Positions 47,601 to 55,363 of a DNA stretch of 64,000 nt are shown one piece after another. This DNA comes from Symsagittifera roscoffensis. Taxonomy: Eukaryota > Xenacoelomorpha > Acoela > Convolutidae. The stretch lies in the NCBI RefSeq assembly GCF_963678635.1, contig NC_087069.1:4412166-4476165 (forward strand), written 5' to 3'. The notes beneath the pieces are model-generated. The model searched no databases. It saw only the letters and a list, made by a program, of their open reading frames with translations, and was not told where the DNA came from. A program made the position numbers and the translations under genes. Within the stretch, counting starts at the first letter, position 1. Each line of letters starts with the position of its first letter.

Positions 47601-50600
47601 CTAACTCTCAAGAAAGCTAACAAAAAGCAACCTACCATCTTCCAGCTGTTTAAGTTTCCAGCTGATTTCCTTGTTGATGCAAAGTTAATGGTTGTGGCAG
47701 CGGTGTTGTAAACCTAAGCCGAAGTATAAACCAGCCGAAGTATCAATCAGCCGAAAATACGTTAGTGTTAGGTAAAATTTATGCAAAAAATAAGAAACAG
47801 TTACGGGAGTTATGAAAATACTTCATGATAATAAGATGTAACTTTTCGGCTGGCTTATATACTCTGTAAATTTTGGTTAGTTTATAATTCGGCTGGTTTA
47901 TTTACCTACGTGACAACATTGTTGATCGGTTTCAGCCTTGTGTCGTTTTCGGAGATCAGTTTTTAGGGACCATTGGTCTCTTTGACAACAAGCTATGGAT
48001 TGGTTTTTGTTGAGAGATTTTGAGCGAGTATATTGAGACAATCTGAAATCAACCCTAATAGTTTTTTCCTTTTTTTTCCATGTGTTTTCCCGATTTAGAG
48101 AAAGTTAAGTTCCTATGATTGGTCATCACGTTTGCTTGATTAAGATGAAAATTATTGTGAAATGAAAGAAAATTCAGTTTGTGGTCTTTTTTGTCAGCAA
48201 TCAAAACAGTGATTAACTTTTCTGATTTTTATGAGTGTTATCATTTCGTTTAACTGATCAATTTCTATTTGCTTAACAGATTTGGAAGCACCAATTTTTT
48301 CGTTGCTGTTACTTAATGAGAAAAAAGATCGATGGTTACTTTTTGGTGGATAGTTTTCCACAAAAATAACGGGCTGTTTGGAATAAAAGCCAGGAATTTT
48401 TGTTTTTTGGGAGCATTATTGTAAACATCAATAGGTGTTAATAATTGTCAAGAGCTGACAGAAGCGGCTGATTTCATTGATGTTTTTCTGATTTTTGTTT
48501 GTGGACCTATTTTTAAAAATTGTTTGTAGTTTTCAAATTATTATGTCAGGCAAGCAGAATGAGATAAATTGTACACTTTAAAGATACATATCCATATGTC
48601 ACATAAAATAAATCTCATTTTCGAACAAAAAATTATACTTCAATTTTCGGTTTTTTTTTCGTACCCACTGGCTGTTGCATGGGTTAAGCGATGGTTGGCA
48701 CTTTAGCAGTCGTATCTTTTGAGTAACTAAGTCAGTCTTATTTCCAGACTAAATAAGTACACCAGTGGTACCCCTAATCTTTATTACTTTTCAAATTTTG
48801 TGGAACATTATAAACCGTCGTGTGCTAAAAAAAAAAGCGTCGTTTTTGTTAAAAAATTTTCAAAAACTCCCGAAAACGTCAATTGACGCTGTTTTTTTTG
48901 CAGAAATTTCTTTTGTGGCAATGACAGATTGAGCAAAATAAATCGGGTCTTCATCGTTTTGCTCCACTTAAAAAACTCAATCAAAAGTATTTTTTTTTTT
49001 TGAAAATCAGCTGTTCTTGAGAAAATCCAGCGAGCTCTTGTGCTCTTTATTTAAAAAAATTTTAATTTTCAATTTAAAAAAGATTTACTGTAAGCCTAGA
49101 AAAAAACTGATTATTTAGTTCAAAAGTTAAAAATTCATTTGGACTTTTTGTTTCAGAACAAATTAGTGGCAATTTCGGCGATGTGGGTTTTCAGAAGACG
49201 ATACGCTGCCTCTACATGCTCGGTTAGTAATTCTGATTGATATAATAATTCGAATAATCTGAAAAATATTTGCATTTCATTTGTTTTTAACTAACATAGG
49301 TTGCAGCAGACGCAAATATTTTTTGAAGAATTGAATAGTTTTGAGCTGGGGGGGGGGGGGGGGTGGATTTTTTAGGGGGGGAAGCTTTTTATTTTTGGGA
49401 TTCGACCCCTCACCAACCAAAGGATTCCCCATTTGGCATTTTTGTTATTGATATCCACTTTAGACAGAACAACCCTTAAACTTTTATGACAATGTATACT
49501 AATTTTTCAAGAGAGCGCGCACCGAAAAAAAACACACTTTTTTGGTCAAAACTTTTCAAAATATGCTCAAAAACGTTTTCACCTAATTTTTTTTTATTGT
49601 TTTATGTTCAAAATAGGGTCTTTATAGTGTTCTGGGAGTGCTCGGAAAATCAATTTTGTCGACCTAAAAAAGGTTGACCCTCCCCCTTGAGAAAAACCTA
49701 GATCCGCCCCTGTTTTTGAGTGTTAATTTTATTCTGGGTTGTTTCAGATTCTACTCATTTTCTACCTTTCCATCATCGGAACTCTAACCTGTATTGGATT
49801 AGTGTTCACTACTACCTATGCCCTAGCACAACGGAAAGGAACGTAAGTGAAACACATACTCTGTTGTTTCCAGTAATAACAAGAGAATTATTGAATTCAT
49901 CCCGAAAACAAGAACACCCAACCAAGAAAACCCTCAGGGATATAAGAAAATTTGACTGTGAACTTTATTTCTTTCAGGCTAAAACAGTTGAGGTTTAAAA
50001 ATTGAATGTGGTTTAGTGAGCTTGTAGTTCGAAGAAAAAAAAGAAAACGTGTTCTGGAAAAAAGTAAAATTGATTATTTTCATTCCAGCCTAAATTGATT
50101 ATTTTTAATCCAGACTTAATTGATTGCCGATTTGAATCAAGGGTATAAATCGGTATACACCATGACATTTTCAGATAATAAAAAGACAAAGAATAGCTAG
50201 AAAAGCTTTTAAACGTAGGGCAAAATATAGAAGCTTGGATATGATGTTCATCCAATCTAAAAATATGCTAAAATAGAAAACCAAAAAAATTGTACAGCAT
50301 TTTTTCTTGCAGAAAATGGTTCATTGAGGCCTTCAAAAAGATCAAAAAATCAAAAAAAAATAAGAAAATTGTGACAACGTTCAATCTTTTAGAGACAAAA
50401 TATGAATTCAGTGTTTTGCATCTAAGGCAAAGATCTTGGCATACAAATCTTGCAAAAAAACATTTTTTTATTCATTTTTCTAGAAAAATAATTCTGTTCA
50501 TTTTAGATTCGACTATGTAAGAACGGGTGTTACACAAAGACGCTACTACCAGAGTAAAACGGTGAGCACCCCTCTAAAACAAACCAATAACCCCTTCCGT

Positions 50601-52304
50601 AAAAAACCCCACCCTACCCCACCCCACCCCCTTACGTTGAAAAACTCTGTCGCACGCTTGTGATCCGATAACTGAAATTAATCAAAATCAATTCAAACAC
50701 CAGAATTTATTAGAGCGATCCATCGTTTGAAGCTTCAATGCCGCGTTATCGCCGCGAGTTTTTCTTGGGAATATTATCAGAAACTAACGAATAACCTTTT
50801 TGCCTATTGAAAACTTTTTTCTAATAATTTTGGTCCACAGTGAAAGTAAAATTGTGCAATTTTTTCGGCGACTTTTCGTCCAATGCAACCATTTAAAAAA
50901 ATTAAAACCTAGAAAAATACAGACTTTCAGCACGGAAAGTCAACTTAATTTCTTAATTTCTTAGTAAAGTTTCTTTGATTCACAGGTGAGCTGTGGCAAA
51001 AAGTGCACCACGGATTGGGTTGTCTTAATGTTCATCAGCTGTGGATTCTTCGTCAACGGAGCCATAAGCATCTACCTAAACGCCATTCTGAAGTCACAGT
51101 ACTGCGAAGCTAGACGAACCGATGAAATGATGAAGAAACACCGTGAAAAAACTAAGAAACGTGAACAAACATTACCGCCTTTGAAATTGAACGGGAGTTT
51201 GCCAAATGGAAAACCTAAAAATGGACACATACCAAATGGAACTGTAGTCCAGAAAGCATTGGAAACGCCAAAAAAAGCAAAACAGTTATCTCGAATCAAG
51301 TTTATTTCTTCCACACCCAAAGTGAGTAAAAACTAATTTAAAATCTTTTTCATGACGTGAACTATTATTTGGATGTTTTCAGTTTTCTATTAAAAAAAAA
51401 GATTTTTGTTTTCGGTTAAAAATAAATGGATATCATTTTTATTATTTTACACATCCTGGTTTGAATCTTCCCTTGACAAAAAACCATGCTTGGAAATTGT
51501 AAAGGTTTCATTTTGTTTACAGAAGCGTAAAGCTTTATCAGTAACTACTAACCCTTACATCGGATTCCAACTGGGTAAAATGATTACCGAAGAATACATA
51601 GAAGCTCCGTTCAATCAATTTGATGGCCAAAACTCGACTGTTAACCCTAATTCCGAAACGGCTGAAAATCCAGACATGTTTTCTTTGGCCCAAACCAGAT
51701 TTGGCGCCAGTTTGCCTACGATTACGCAATCGACACTTGTGGAATTTTCCCCTTTTCGATTCAGTGGAGATGATCAAAACTTCGCTGACGAGGATCTAAT
51801 ACGACCAGGCATTGCGTCATTTGACGAGTACAGTCTGGCTATTCCGAGATTGGGCTCGAATTCTTCTGAGTCGCTGACAGCCTATTTCGCCACAGACCAA
51901 AAACCAGGTTGGTTAGAGTGCTTCTGTTATAATTTAAATTTTTAAAAGCGTTATAATAAAAAAAATTTTCTCAAAAATTGATTATGAGAAACAGGGCATC
52001 TTTAATTGCGAGACAAACTATTTCCGTCTTTCATGAAGATTTCATGAAACAAAAAAAAATTGCTTAAATAATTTGACTTAATTTTTCAGAAACTGAAATT
52101 GTTTGCCGAAGCGAAGTTCCGTTGGTTGAAAAACCAAACGAAAGCCGAAAATGCAAATATTCCGAACCAGTGAGGCCAGACGCACCAAATGCGGAAACTT
52201 TGATCGACTTCGAATCGCCGCCGAGTGTAATCGGGTCTCCGTTCTCGGCATTCTCACCCCTAGACCACAACAGCAGCAAACGGAGAGAAAGTGTCGAAAT
52301 TTAA
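29615..52304 (+). CDS. Four-pass membrane protein gene (spliced, about 683 residues)
   Basis: Proposed coding exons: 29615-29642, 44652-45523, 49157-49222, 49748-49842, 50507-50561, 50986-51321, 51523-51907 and 52090-52304. All introns are GT-AG and the phases fit throughout. The predicted protein has an N-terminal tail of about 255 residues rich in Ser, Asn, Gln and Pro (Q run at 82-89; two CxxC-like cysteines near 130), then hydrophobic segments at about 260-282, 287-313, 323-349 and 383-407, and a C-terminal tail of about 275 residues with a Lys-rich part and acidic/Ser stretches. The loop between segments 3 and 4 is about 33 residues and holds two cysteines (SCGKKC). The other loops are short. 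This layout recalls CD20/MS4A-like tetraspan proteins, but I see no diagnostic motif and do not name a family. A shorter form could start at Met237 (45332). The 44652-52304 part is much firmer than the first exon. Confidence 0.7.
29858..30479 (+). mobile_element. Repeat family C, complete-looking copy
   Basis: About 620 bp with inverted ends CCGGGTTGACC and GGTCAACCCGG. Just inside are inverted subterminal motifs (CATACAATTCCATA at the left, AAAATTGTATGATTAGCA at the right). No ORF is conserved with other copies. It looks like a non-autonomous terminal-inverted-repeat element. I could not identify a target duplication, so the superfamily is open. Confidence 0.65.
31738..31849 (+). repeat. 55-bp tandem duplication
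   Basis: Two adjacent copies containing GTTTTTATCGCATAGCGAGA and AATTTTGGAACAGGAAAAAA differ by one or two bases, indicating a recent event. Confidence 0.85.
32148..32196 (+). repeat. Family B tail fragment
   Basis: GGCAGTCGGAATTTCAAAA...GATAAGAGCAGTCTTGT corresponds to the right end of family B. The remainder is absent. Confidence 0.5.
32538..33612 (+). repeat. Repeat family C, degenerate long copy
   Basis: The left end has TTACCTCCATAGATCAGAATG and ATCCAATTCCATA. The interior has ATCGGTTACAAAAACAACCC, shared with other copies. The right end has CACGTATGAGGAGC and TTGTTCAACC. The termini have drifted from the CCGGGTTGACC consensus. Confidence 0.5.
33613..34511. other. No gene seen; about 81-bp tandem duplication
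   Basis: Units beginning CATTCAAAGCAAAGCATTT at 34119 and 34200 continue with AGCTAAAATCTAAAAT and CACAGAAAGTGACAGAACAT. A partial third unit lies just upstream at about 34097. Around 33765-33825 a small duplication of GCTGAAAAATTTTTATATTC is present. Confidence 0.55.
34523..35057 (+). repeat. Repeat family B, near-complete copy with duplicated head
   Basis: Starts TTGTTCCGACTTTCGTAACG, with the head motif ACTTTCGTTACGAAAGTAA occurring twice, then the TTCGGGTTGGG block, CGCGCGATATATTCCGCGC, and ends GGCAGTCGAAACATTCAGGG...GAGCAGTCTTGTT. The 13-mer GAGCAGTCTTGTT also lies immediately upstream (34512-34524), either as a target duplication or as the tail of a second, deleted copy. Confidence 0.7.
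35130..35560. repeat. Repeat family E: GCGGATTCCGC array
   Basis: A degenerate tandem array of units of about 23 bp of the type GCGGATTCCGCTTACAATTT spans 35145-35335. It is followed by related sequence to about 35540 with a further GCGGAATCCGCTTAAAATTC. A similar array and flank is found in tandem unit 1 at 18410-18780 and a remnant at 23300-23360 in unit 2. Frames on both strands through it are by-products of the repeat. Confidence 0.6.
35561..38545. other. No supportable gene
   Basis: AT-rich intronic-type DNA. 35640-35895 has sequence loosely like the minus orientation of family B (GGGCTCAAGATAACGATAAAAT). A run of 13 C occurs at 37347. No conserved frame seen. Confidence 0.35.
38546..39442 (+). 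mobile_element. Repeat family C, complete-looking copy
   Basis: About 895 bp with ends TCCGGGTTGACG and GGTCATCCCGG. Subterminal motifs ATGCTTATCATACAATTCCA and AAGTGTATGATAAGAAG face each other. The interior contains TTCGGTTACGAACACAACCC, seen in opposite orientation in the copy at 46670. Confidence 0.6.
39489..41364 (+). mobile_element. Long hAT-ended element (about 1.9 kb) carrying unrelated reading frames
   Basis: The left end CAGCAGCGGATTAAGGGGGA followed by GGGGATTCGAACCCCTGTCGACC matches the left end of the hAT MITEs. The right end CCCCCTCGAGAAAATCTAAG...GCGCCCCTT matches their right end. Flanking octamers GTACTATT (39481-39488) and GTATTATT (41365-41372) are a 7/8 match, consistent with one target duplication spanning the whole unit. 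The interior bears no resemblance to the MITE interior and holds broken minus-strand frames. It may be a longer non-autonomous relative or a MITE with a nested insertion. A 15-bp direct repeat at 39569 and 41258 supports the latter. Confidence 0.6.
40083..41134 (-). pseudogene. Broken protein-coding sequence inside the hAT-ended element
   Basis: On the minus strand an ATG near 41132 opens about 17 codons (MEQSNNNESSVRG start). A shift of frame leads into an open stretch of 174 codons ending at 40550. Its C-terminal edge overlaps another frame running to 40335, and a further open stretch continues towards 40083. The composition is hydrophilic, rich in Lys, Arg, Glu, Pro and Thr, with an acidic C-terminal part. 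No transposase, RT or zinc-finger motif is visible. The succession of frames suggests one coding sequence damaged by small indels, perhaps a gag- or ORF1-like protein, but the family is not recognised. Confidence 0.4.
41583..41969 (-). mobile_element. hAT-type MITE, copy 4 (eroded ends)
   Basis: 387 bp, starting CAGGGTCGGATATAGG and ending TAAATCCGCTGGTG, with flanking GCTGCATG (41575-41582) and GCTGTATG (41970-41977), a 7/8 target duplication. Minus orientation relative to copy 1. It lies 218 bp from the long hAT-ended element. Confidence 0.85.
41978..42564. other. No gene seen
   Basis: Short AT-rich stretch between a MITE and a family D copy, with no recognisable frame or motif. Confidence 0.4.
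42565..43252 (+). repeat. Repeat family D, copy 2, with internal inverted repeat
   Basis: Shares the left and right parts with 10215-10670. It contains an inverted repeat with arms at 42933-42965 and 43091-43124 (TCGGAAAATGTGGCAGTCG against TGACTGTCGCATTTTCCGA), with more self-complementary poly-A/poly-T DNA in between, so it could fold into a long hairpin. Confidence 0.65.
43253..44651. other. Intronic DNA upstream of the second coding exon
   Basis: No coding signal. A minus-strand frame of 90 codons at 44404-44676 overlaps the start of the 44652 exon antisense and is not called. Confidence 0.4.
44652..45523 (+). CDS. Exon 2: N-terminal tail, TM1 and start of TM2
   Basis: 872 bp. The acceptor TTCTGTTTAG ends at 44651 and the donor GTAAGT begins at 45524. 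The frame is set by an open stretch of 290 codons after the first two bases (GT), which complete a codon begun upstream. It encodes a polar tail with eight consecutive Gln (CAA codons) and many Ser/Asn/Pro, then two hydrophobic stretches. An in-frame ATG at 45332 in good context, 23 codons before TM1, could start a short isoform. The alternative + frame (45301-45534) has no hydrophobic pattern and does not continue in the next exon. Confidence 0.75.
46670..47437 (-). mobile_element. Repeat family C copy inside intron 2
   Basis: Left end ACCCAGGTTGACCGC, right end AAATTGTACGATCAGCATTTTTG...GAGGTAAGCCC. The interior has TTGTGTTCGTAACCGAGCAC, the complement of the interior of the 38546 copy, so the orientation is opposite. 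Confidence 0.5.
47712..47905. repeat. Inverted AGCCGAA-motif structure
   Basis: The left part has AAGCCGAAGTATAAACCAGC followed by CGAAGTATCAATCAGCCGAA. The right part has TTTTCGGCTGGCTTATATAC and ATTCGGCTGGTTTAT. TAAACCAGCCGAA faces TTCGGCTGGTTTA. Likely a short foldback element of about 190 bp in intron 2. Confidence 0.5.
49157..49222 (+). CDS. Exon 3: second half of TM2 and cytosolic loop
   Basis: 66 bp, 22 codons in phase 0 on both sides, between acceptor TTTGTTTCAG and donor GTTAGT. Of the three frames one is closed by TAG, one does not match the phases of the neighbouring exons, and phase 0 continues the TM2 hydrophobic run and ends in a short Arg-rich loop (RRRYAAS). Confidence 0.65.
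49346..49712 (+). mobile_element. hAT-type MITE, copy 5, in intron 3
   Basis: 367 bp, left end CTGGGG with a long G run (about 15 G), right end CCTAGATCCGCCCCTG. Flanks GTTTTGAG (49338-49345) and TTTTTGAG (49713-49720) are a 7/8 target duplication. The first TIR has been overwritten by the G run. It ends 35 bp before the exon 4 acceptor. Confidence 0.85.
49748..49842 (+). CDS. Exon 4: TM3
   Basis: 95 bp, from the acceptor TTGTTTCAG at 49747 to the donor GTAAGT at 49843. Phase 0 in, two bases out. It encodes a strongly hydrophobic helix (ILLIFYLSIIGTLTCIGL start) followed by AQRKG. Confidence 0.8.
50507..50561 (+). CDS. Exon 5: loop between TM3 and TM4
   Basis: 55 bp after TTTTAG and before GTGAGC. 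The first base completes the split Thr codon. The remaining 18 codons (FDYVRTGVTQRRYYQSKT) end in phase 0, matching the next exon. A longer open frame ending at 50520 in the preceding DNA is Lys-rich, runs into a stop and would break the phase. Confidence 0.65.
50607..50631 (-). promoter_or_regulatory. C-tract array (G-quadruplex pattern on the minus strand)
   Basis: Five runs of 3-5 C separated by one or two bases, 46 bp downstream of the exon 5 donor. The minus strand reads GGGGG-T-GGGG-T-GGGG-TA-GGG-T-GGGG, a textbook short-loop G4 pattern. Any effect on transcription or splicing is speculation. Confidence 0.45.
50986..51321 (+). CDS. Exon 6: TM4 and basic linker
   Basis: 336 bp, phase 0 at both ends, acceptor TTGATTCACAG and donor GTGAGT. 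It encodes VSCGKKCTTDW, a hydrophobic helix (about residues 383-407), then a basic cytosolic region with a KKHREKTKKREQ stretch and an imperfect LPNGKP / IPNGT repeat. Codon usage is more balanced (C/G at third positions) than in the surrounding DNA. Confidence 0.85.
51523..51907 (+). CDS. Exon 7: cytosolic tail
   Basis: 385 bp, phase 0 in and 1 out, acceptor TTGTTTACAG, donor GTTGGT (weak). It encodes a Ser/Asn/Asp-rich tail beginning KRKALSVTTNPYIGF with many potential phosphorylation sites. No domain recognised. Confidence 0.8.
52090..52304 (+). CDS. Exon 8: C-terminus and stop
   Basis: 215 bp. The acceptor ATTTTTCAG ends at 52089. Two bases complete a Glu codon, followed by 70 codons and TAA at 52302-52304. 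The tail is polar with an acidic/Ser-Pro motif (IDFESPPSVIGSPFSAFSP) and ends KRRESVEI. Confidence 0.8.
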
Positions 52305-52324
52305 AAGAAAATTAGTTCCTAACT

Positions 52325-52330
52325 AATAAA
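52325..52330 (+). terminator. Polyadenylation signal AATAAA
   Basis: 21 bp after the stop codon of the membrane protein gene, with a T/G-rich stretch (CTTTCGTCTTGTTTTTT) following at about 52346-52362. The 3' UTR would be short. Confidence 0.65.
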
Positions 52331-52939
52331 AAGTAAAAGCCAACCTTTCGTCTTGTTTTTTAATTAAAAAATGACTTGTTTGTAACATTTTTAACTTAGT
52401 TTTGTTGTTCTAAATTATATTCTTTCACATATGGTATCTAGTTTTGATTTTTACCGCGTATTTTTTAGTCCGATGATCTGTTCAAGAAAAACTCTTCTAG
52501 ATAAATTCTTTTCTTTGAATAGACTTGATTTTGTGAAAAACCTGAAAACATTGAAATGATTTGTTGTCTCTTTGAAAACATTTTAACGGTTTTGCCACTT
52601 TTTAAATTTCTGTTACTTTATGAGGTCACTAAAAACTGAAACGCCAATTTTATTTATTGCCAAACTCAAATACTTAATGATCCACTGTTCGATGCATTGT
52701 AATTTAGTGATCTTAGCATAGTAACTTTATCGATAGTTGTATCTGGACAGAGTTCATTTATCTACATCATTGATCACATTTTTTTCGAGATGCAATCAAC
52801 AACCGGTAAGTTGGAAATGAGCTGACTCGATGTCCGTATTGGGCAACCGGTAGTGAATCGGCATAGATTCGACTATGAAGTTTTGTCGGGAGCAATTTTT
52901 GGCCGTTTTAGTGTCACCGGATTTGATCAAAATGGTACC
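52331..52939. other. No gene seen
   Basis: Downstream flank of the membrane protein gene, AT-rich, no conserved frame. Confidence 0.45.
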
Positions 52940-52947
52940 TTGCAAGC

Positions 52948-53375
52948 GAGGGGCGGATCTAGGATTTTCTCGTAAGGAGGGGGGTGGGGTGTGATTTTCA
53001 AAAAAATCTAAATTTTGTCGACCTTTTTTTTAGGTCGGCCAAATTGATTATCCGAGCTCCCCCAAATCCCAAAGCAGTAAAAAAAACCCTGTTTGGCCAA
53101 GTTTTCGGCAAAAAATTGGGAATAAAAAACAGGCCAAAAAAGGTGTTTTTATGCACTTTTTGGAACATTTTGACCAAATTAACGCTTTTTTTGTCACCCC
53201 CCCCCCCCTCAAAAATAGTATATTTGGGCGCCAAAGGCGCCTATAGAAAAATTTTAGGGTGTGTTACCAAAAATGGATATCTCAAAATAGTACAAAGGGG
53301 GGACCCTTTGGGTCGGCAGCGGGTCGAATCCCTAAGAGAGGAAGCGTCGCCCCCGCCCATCCTAAATCCGCCCTG
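52948..53375 (-). mobile_element. hAT-type MITE, copy 6
   Basis: 428 bp, the longest of the short copies. It begins GAGGGGCGGATCTAGG (first base changed) and ends CTAAATCCGCCCTG. Flanks TTGCAAGC (52940-52947) and TTACAAGC (53376-53383) are a 7/8 target duplication. Minus orientation. A frame of about 150 codons running through it and its flank is not coding. Confidence 0.88.
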
Positions 53376-53647
53376 TTACAAGCTCCATAAAAGAATAGGT
53401 CCTATCCATAAAAACTTGTTAGATAACAAACGCTTAAGGTGACTGACGCAAAAAATAACCAGAATTTTGGGACGAAACGAGAACCAATTAGCGAACTTGG
53501 AATACTGGAGCAACGCTTGGCTACTCAAACATTAACACAGCCTGCTATGCAGTTTGCCTTCAAATTGCTGGAAAAAAATTGTATTTTGAACCAGATGTTT
53601 TCAAATTGCAGTTCAATTCTAGAAAACTATTTACTTTCACAACAACG

Positions 53648-54497
53648 GATTGACCAAAAACACTTGTCATTTCATGTATGAAAAACGCTTGTCATATAAT
53701 TTTGCACACTTCTTTACGTACCAAAACTTGCCAGAAAAATCAATGACAAGCATTATTTCACTTGTTCCTTAGTATACTCAGAACTTGAGTTTGGCTCTTG
53801 AATTTGGCTAGAAAATTTTCAGTCAAAATTTTTAGCTGTCGGAAATCATGGCCTGATTTTTTTTGACAAAATGAAGTCTATCTTCACAATGCAAGATCAC
53901 TAAAAGTTTCAAATTGGATTGGCACTCAGGCTCTTTGCCAAGTTTGTTTCTTTTGTATGAGAAGTTCAGCCTGGACTCTGTCATAGTTAAAATAACAAAT
54001 GTTTGCAGGCTTTTCTTAATCGAAAAAAAAAGCTTATTCGTGCAAGAAATTATTTTGTGACTAAAAACTGAGGTTCTTTTCCAGTTTAACACCCCTCGTA
54101 AAATTACAAAATATGCCTGTTCGAAAATTGTTCACAATGAGTTTTGCATTGAGAAATGTTAAAAATTGACCACTTGTTCACGCTGACACAATTTAATGCA
54201 ACTTATAACGTGAAAAAAAAATTTAAATAGTCTTTCAAAAATTTAATTTCGTAAAAAAATCGAAGTGGGTGGTGGAACTACAAAAGTGCCAAACTTAAGA
54301 AAAACTTACATTGCATGTTGGATTTTTTCTTCGAGCATTTTTGTGCACAATGTAAAAATTGCTTACATTGCAATTTTCATGTATAGAAAATGTTCGGTAA
54401 ACGTTGCTTCAAAAACACTGTGTTTGAAATTGTAAACCTTTTCTTGTATGAAACTGTACGATAAGGAATTATGGTGCATGGAGGTCAACCCGGGGCT
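53648..54497 (-). mobile_element. Repeat family C copy
   Basis: Right end CATGGAGGTCAACCCGG with GTACGATAAGGAATTATGG inside it. Left end GGATTGACCAAAAACACTTG followed by ACGCTTGTCATATAATTT. About 850 bp, minus orientation relative to 29858. Confidence 0.55.
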
Positions 54498-54657
54498 ATA
54501 ACAGCTGAACCTCTGGTGTTCAGTTCTTAACAGCTCAACGTCTGTTTAACCTTGTGGATTAAGTGTTTTATGTTTGTATAGTTTAATAGCTCCAAAAAAT
54601 AGGTGCAAAATCCTATAGTCCTTTGGTTAATTTTTTTATCAATCAATATAAAATTAT

Positions 54658-55044
54658 ACAAGACTGTTCGTATTAGGAAGAAGCCCTGAATGTTCCGAGT
54701 GCCTTTGAAAATTTATGGAGCAGTAATAACATTAAAAAAACTTGGAGCAGTAATATGGAGCAGTAATAACAGTCTCCGCTTACGCGTTAACAGCGCGAAA
54801 TATATCGCGCGTTAGTTGTCCCAAATTGGCCAAAAGGGCAACCTTTTAACCCCCGTAACTTTACGAAAAATTATCACAGGTAAAATATATTTTCAAATTT
54901 GAGCTCAGGACAACAATACCTTTCGAATGAAATGAAAAAATTCCGTCAAAAATGGCTAGTTAAAAAATCGAAGTTTGTCTGAAGAAAAAAAAACCCACCC
55001 CGACCACAAATATTCCGTCACTTTCGTATCGAAAGTCGGAACAA
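54658..55044 (-). repeat. Repeat family B, near-complete copy
   Basis: Begins ACAAGACTGTTCGTATTAGG...GCCCTGAATGTTCCGAGTGCC and contains TTACGCGTTAACAGCGCGAA, ATATATCGCGCGTTAG and AAAACCCACCCCGACCAC. Ends TTTCGTATCGAAAGTCGGAACAA. About 390 bp, reverse orientation. Confidence 0.7.
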
Positions 55045-55363
55045 TAATCATGAGATCATTTAAGAAAAAAGAATTATCAGAAAAATGCAATTAAATCAAC
55101 GCAAGCTTTTTACTGTTTTTGCTTGATTCGATAATTTGTCATGAAACGTCCCGGTACCATTATATTTATCTAACCTAATTTAAAGCAATTTAGATGAGAC
55201 CTTGTTTTGTCTTGGCATAACTCTCATTCAAAGTAGTAGCCACAGGTTACGAGCATTTGATCTTTTTGTTGCACAATTATGGCAAACTGTAATTTCAATT
55301 AAATTTCGAAATTTTTAGCTTTAGACTCGATTTTTCTAATTCTCACATAACACATAAGCTAAG

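Larger units (their letters stand above)
45524..49156 (+). other. Intron 2 with a family C copy and inverted AGCCGAA motifs
   Basis: A GT-AG intron of about 3.6 kb. It holds a family C element at 46670-47437 and a set of inverted AGCCGAA/TTCGGCT motifs at 47712-47905. A possible exon after 45594 was considered and not accepted. Confidence 0.55.

Noticed and set aside
50290-50520. Open frame of 76 codons preceded by an acceptor in intron 4
   Set aside because: Lys-rich and runs into a stop. The exon at 50507-50561 fits phase on both sides and the downstream exon.
52984-53442. 152-codon + strand frame
   Set aside because: It is the antisense of a MITE plus flank. Its Pro/Lys runs come from C- and A-tracts.
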